A stretch of 20,831 bases of DNA from NCBI GenBank assembly GCA_036897095.1, contig JAYMSP010003165.1, forward strand, positions 1 through 20,831, read 5' to 3'. Under the pieces are notes generated by a model. It searched no databases, was not told where the DNA came from, and saw nothing but the letters and a program-made list of their open reading frames with translations. Shown one piece after another: positions 18,600 to 20,831 of the stretch (position 1 is the first letter of the stretch; every line of letters begins with the position of its first letter). The position numbers and the translations under genes are program-made. This stretch comes from Plantago elongata (lineage: Eukaryota > Streptophyta > Magnoliopsida > Lamiales > Plantaginaceae).

Positions 18600-18871
18600 A
18601 TTACTTCCATTACTTACCCTTGTTTAATAAAAACTCATTACTTTTTTTTTTTATGTTAAGTACCATTGCAAACTTCCTTATTCAAATTAAAAAACGTTTT
18701 ATCCCACTCATTAATTATTAATTATTTCTCTTTTCTACTTTATTATAACTTTCTTCATTCTCTCACATACTTCATCAATCACTTACCCCTCACAAATTAA
18801 TATAAAATTATTATTCCTTAATTGGAGAGAAAGTAATCCTCTATAAAGTTTTCAAAAGAACGGAGGGAGTA
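18600..18871. mobile_element. Stowaway-like MITE relic upstream of PHO1
   Basis: The right end GAACGGAGGGAG-TA (18858-18871) is the classic Stowaway terminal repeat with its TA target site. The left end is degenerate: the best candidate is TTACTTCCATTACTT at about 18600. The interior is AT-rich and non-coding. The right border is well supported, the left one is not. Confidence 0.5.
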
Positions 18872-19043
18872 ATATATATTATACAGTAGTTATGCATAAT
18901 TTTAAGATAAAAAGGTCTTTAAAGTTACTTTAATTGGAAATAATTGTATCAAGGAGAGATGGTATTTAGGTATTAGGGGCAAAAAATTTAGCAAAAGGAT
19001 AATGAAGTGGAAAATAAGATTATTTTGATTTATTTTTAAAATT

Positions 19044-19295
19044 CTAAGTTAGCCTTTTGAATTGTGTGCTGATTGTTCCTTTCTGAATATAGCTTGATTG
19101 GTATTCAATACACCTGTTGTCTGAATACAACAAATTCTGCGACTCAAATGACCTCAGACCTCCTACGTGTGGTGGACCTACAGTAGCCACTGGAAGATCC
19201 GGAATGGAATCATTCTTCATCAGGAGCATATTCCCAATTCCCAATTTAACTAGTCCAATTATTGTCTTGCACAATCGATAATGGGAGGATTCCAA
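19044..19295 (-). CDS. unrecognised 83-codon open frame, possibly spurious
   Basis: A minus-strand ATG frame of 83 residues has a protein-like composition (for example PDLPVATVGPPHVGGLRSF near residues 32-50), unlike the K/N/F/I-biased chance frames around it. I recognise no family and see no promoter, splice partner or homologous context. It could be a captured gene fragment or an exon of a decayed gene. It lies about 0.7-0.9 kb upstream of PHO1. Confidence 0.15.
   Translation of the reverse strand: MESSHYRLCKTIIGLVKLGIGNMLLMKNDSIPDLPVATVGPPHVGGLRSFESQNLLYSDNRCIEYQSSYIQKGTISTQFKRLT
19226..19233. promoter_or_regulatory. candidate P1BS (GCATATTC) upstream of PHO1
   Basis: The site matches the palindromic PHR1-binding consensus GNATATNC and lies about 0.86 kb upstream of the PHO1 start codon. 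PHR1-type MYB factors activate phosphate-starvation genes through this element. One such site per few kilobases is expected by chance in AT-rich DNA. Confidence 0.25.
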
Positions 19296-19630
19296 TTGTT
19301 AAGCACTTAGATTGCAGCTAATTGAATGGTTAAACTGATCCTTTTCTCTTTTCTACAGACTTTACTAATTAGAACATAACAAATATAAGTAGATTTGTGG
19401 TCCTCTCCCCTTTAATTTCCACGATTAATTTCTTCTTATTTAATTCTACAAAGTTAAAATTTATTATAAGGTAGACTACATTGTCTTTTTCATTTAAATA
19501 ATGATGTTGTCGTAAATTGCTTAATTCTACTACTCTAAATTTTGATTTTTAGAGTAAAAACTTAATTGGTATTTTAACAACTGTATTAAATCGACATATA
19601 GTGATGTTGATAGTTATTGATACTGAAACA

Positions 19631-20215
19631 TGTCGAACCCATCAAACAACAAGCACATTCCAACAAACCAAGATCATAATCTTAAGGAGGTACGTGCGTC
19701 CCCACCCAATGCACAAGGTTAGCCTCCCTTAAGATATAAAGTGTGACTAGGAAAGACGAGTCCAACATGGAGGCCTGACACCTCGCATATGTCTAAACTA
19801 ATAGTCCGACCGACATCACTCACGTCTCGAAAGGCCCGAATATGACCAAATCCGGACTATGATGCCTCTTAAAGACCACCAAAGCATAAACATGGCTCAC
19901 ACGAAATTAACAAGCCTAGACCAAGAGGCACACACTTAGGTTCGAACAGGGTTACAGGCACAACCCCTGAAAAGTCCTCTCAAAGCCCTGAAAAGTCCAA
20001 GGTACCCCTCGAGAGTCTAAGTGAAGACATGAGCTAAGCCCATTTGTGGGACCATGGGGTTATATGGCATTTATGGCACAATCTGATTCGTACACTTGAC
20101 ATGATTTAAGGGTACATGCCTATATATTTATATATACATAAGGAAGTGGAATATTATTTCACCTCGCCTATCTCCCATAACTTTCAATTTCCGGTTTATG
20201 TGAAATCAATGAATA
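19631..20215. mobile_element. LTR-like GC-richer block upstream of PHO1
   Basis: From TGTCGAACCC at 19631 the DNA turns markedly richer in C and G for about 450 bp (ACCCCTGAAAAGTCC, GGCCCGAATATGACC). It then reaches a TATA-like stretch (TATATATTTATATATACATAAGG at about 20121-20143) and a leader-like end at about 20160-20215. This order, with TG start, body, TATA and a short R/U5-like tail, is that of a plant retrotransposon LTR. CCCTGAAAAGTCC is duplicated at 19965-19977 and 19986-19998. No clear CA end, target-site duplication, primer-binding site or coding region is visible, so a solo or truncated LTR is only a suggestion. Confidence 0.35.
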
Positions 20216-20831
20216 TTATTTTTTTAATTTTTGGATATTCTATATATATAATAAAGGGGTGCTGGGATATAATTCTTTGTATTTAACCACACATGTTGTA
20301 TTAGTTTGTATGACTATATTGAAAGTTTTGCTTAAAAACATCAAGGTTGTCTTTCATAATTTGTCTTTCATAATTTTTTTTTTATTTGAAGCTGAATTTT
20401 TAAAATTAAATACACGATTTCAATGCACATATAGCATGCTCTCAAGAGTATTGCCCCCAGAAAATTTTCAATTTATGCGGTTGTCAATTAATCTTTGCTA
20501 GGTTGTGAGTTTTACTGCACTTCCAATTTACACCCCTCGTAATGATGAACGACTCATATTTGAGTTCCACTATTTGAAATTTGGTTGTAATCAAAGGATG
20601 CCCCTAGAATTTTTAATTGTAGGTCGCAATACCCATGGACGGAGCGTTTATCACACACTCAATCAGAAAGCATTTATAAGGGGCACATATTTTGCAATAC
20701 ATTTAAATATCAAAATTACATTTGTAGTTGAAAGTGCGATGACGCACACATAATTGTTAATTCGTACCATTCTTCTAATGATAACAAGTTCCACGAGTTG
20801 TAGTTGTTTTTATATATATGTTACAGAAACG
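20216..20831. other. AT-rich intergenic DNA to the window end
   Basis: Two consecutive plus-strand frames of about 80 codons (20259-20501 and 20505-20753) show no recognisable motifs. GTCTTTCATAATTT is tandemly duplicated at about 20348-20375. GGATATTC at 20233-20240 matches the P1BS consensus, about 1.87 kb upstream of PHO1. Nothing else was recognised. Confidence 0.4.

Overview
This is a nuclear DNA window from a flowering plant, most likely a eudicot. The evidence is AT-rich intergenic DNA, genes split by GT-AG introns, plant-type gene families (an SPX-EXS phosphate exporter, a plant long-chain fatty alcohol oxidase, a nuclear-encoded organellar bS16) and small transposon relics carrying Stowaway-like ends. 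No species can be named from the sequence alone. There are no bacterial operons, no CRISPR array, no rRNA gene and no intact tRNA gene.

Three complete genes could be assembled exon by exon, with every junction kept in phase. (1) A bS16 organellar ribosomal protein gene on the + strand (2048-3553, 3 coding exons, 140 aa). (2) A membrane-bound long-chain fatty alcohol oxidase of the GMC flavoprotein family on the + strand (4834-9994, 4 exons, 732 aa). (3) A PHO1-type phosphate exporter on the - strand (10346-18364, 15 exons, 787 aa), whose sequence resembles Arabidopsis PHO1 itself more than a distant homologue. The oxidase and PHO1 are convergent, with stop codons 351 bp apart.

Layout: 1-1600 is mainly AT-rich intergenic DNA with one 36-aa membrane-peptide ORF on the - strand that may or may not be real. 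The region 1600-3553 is bS16 and its leader, including a telo-box. Between bS16 and the oxidase lies a broken fragment resembling a B3 DNA-binding domain, with a 38-bp-offset duplication inside it. The oxidase's 2.17-kb second intron holds an internally duplicated MITE-like element and other repeat debris. PHO1 introns 3 and 8 also hold repeats: an inverted-repeat element, a tRNA-like or SINE-like RNA polymerase III promoter pair and a perfect 29-nt palindrome. The 2.4 kb upstream of PHO1 holds a Stowaway-like end, a GC-richer LTR-like block and two candidate PHR1 binding sites (P1BS).

The three genes do not form a pathway. They act in organelle translation, lipid and wax alcohol oxidation, and root-to-shoot phosphate loading. 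The window looks like an ordinary gene neighbourhood with intron-inserted repeats. I found no convincing undescribed multi-gene system. The items most worth a second look are the small membrane-peptide ORF with its overlapping upstream ORF, the B3 relic, the internally duplicated intronic MITE and the putative SINE.
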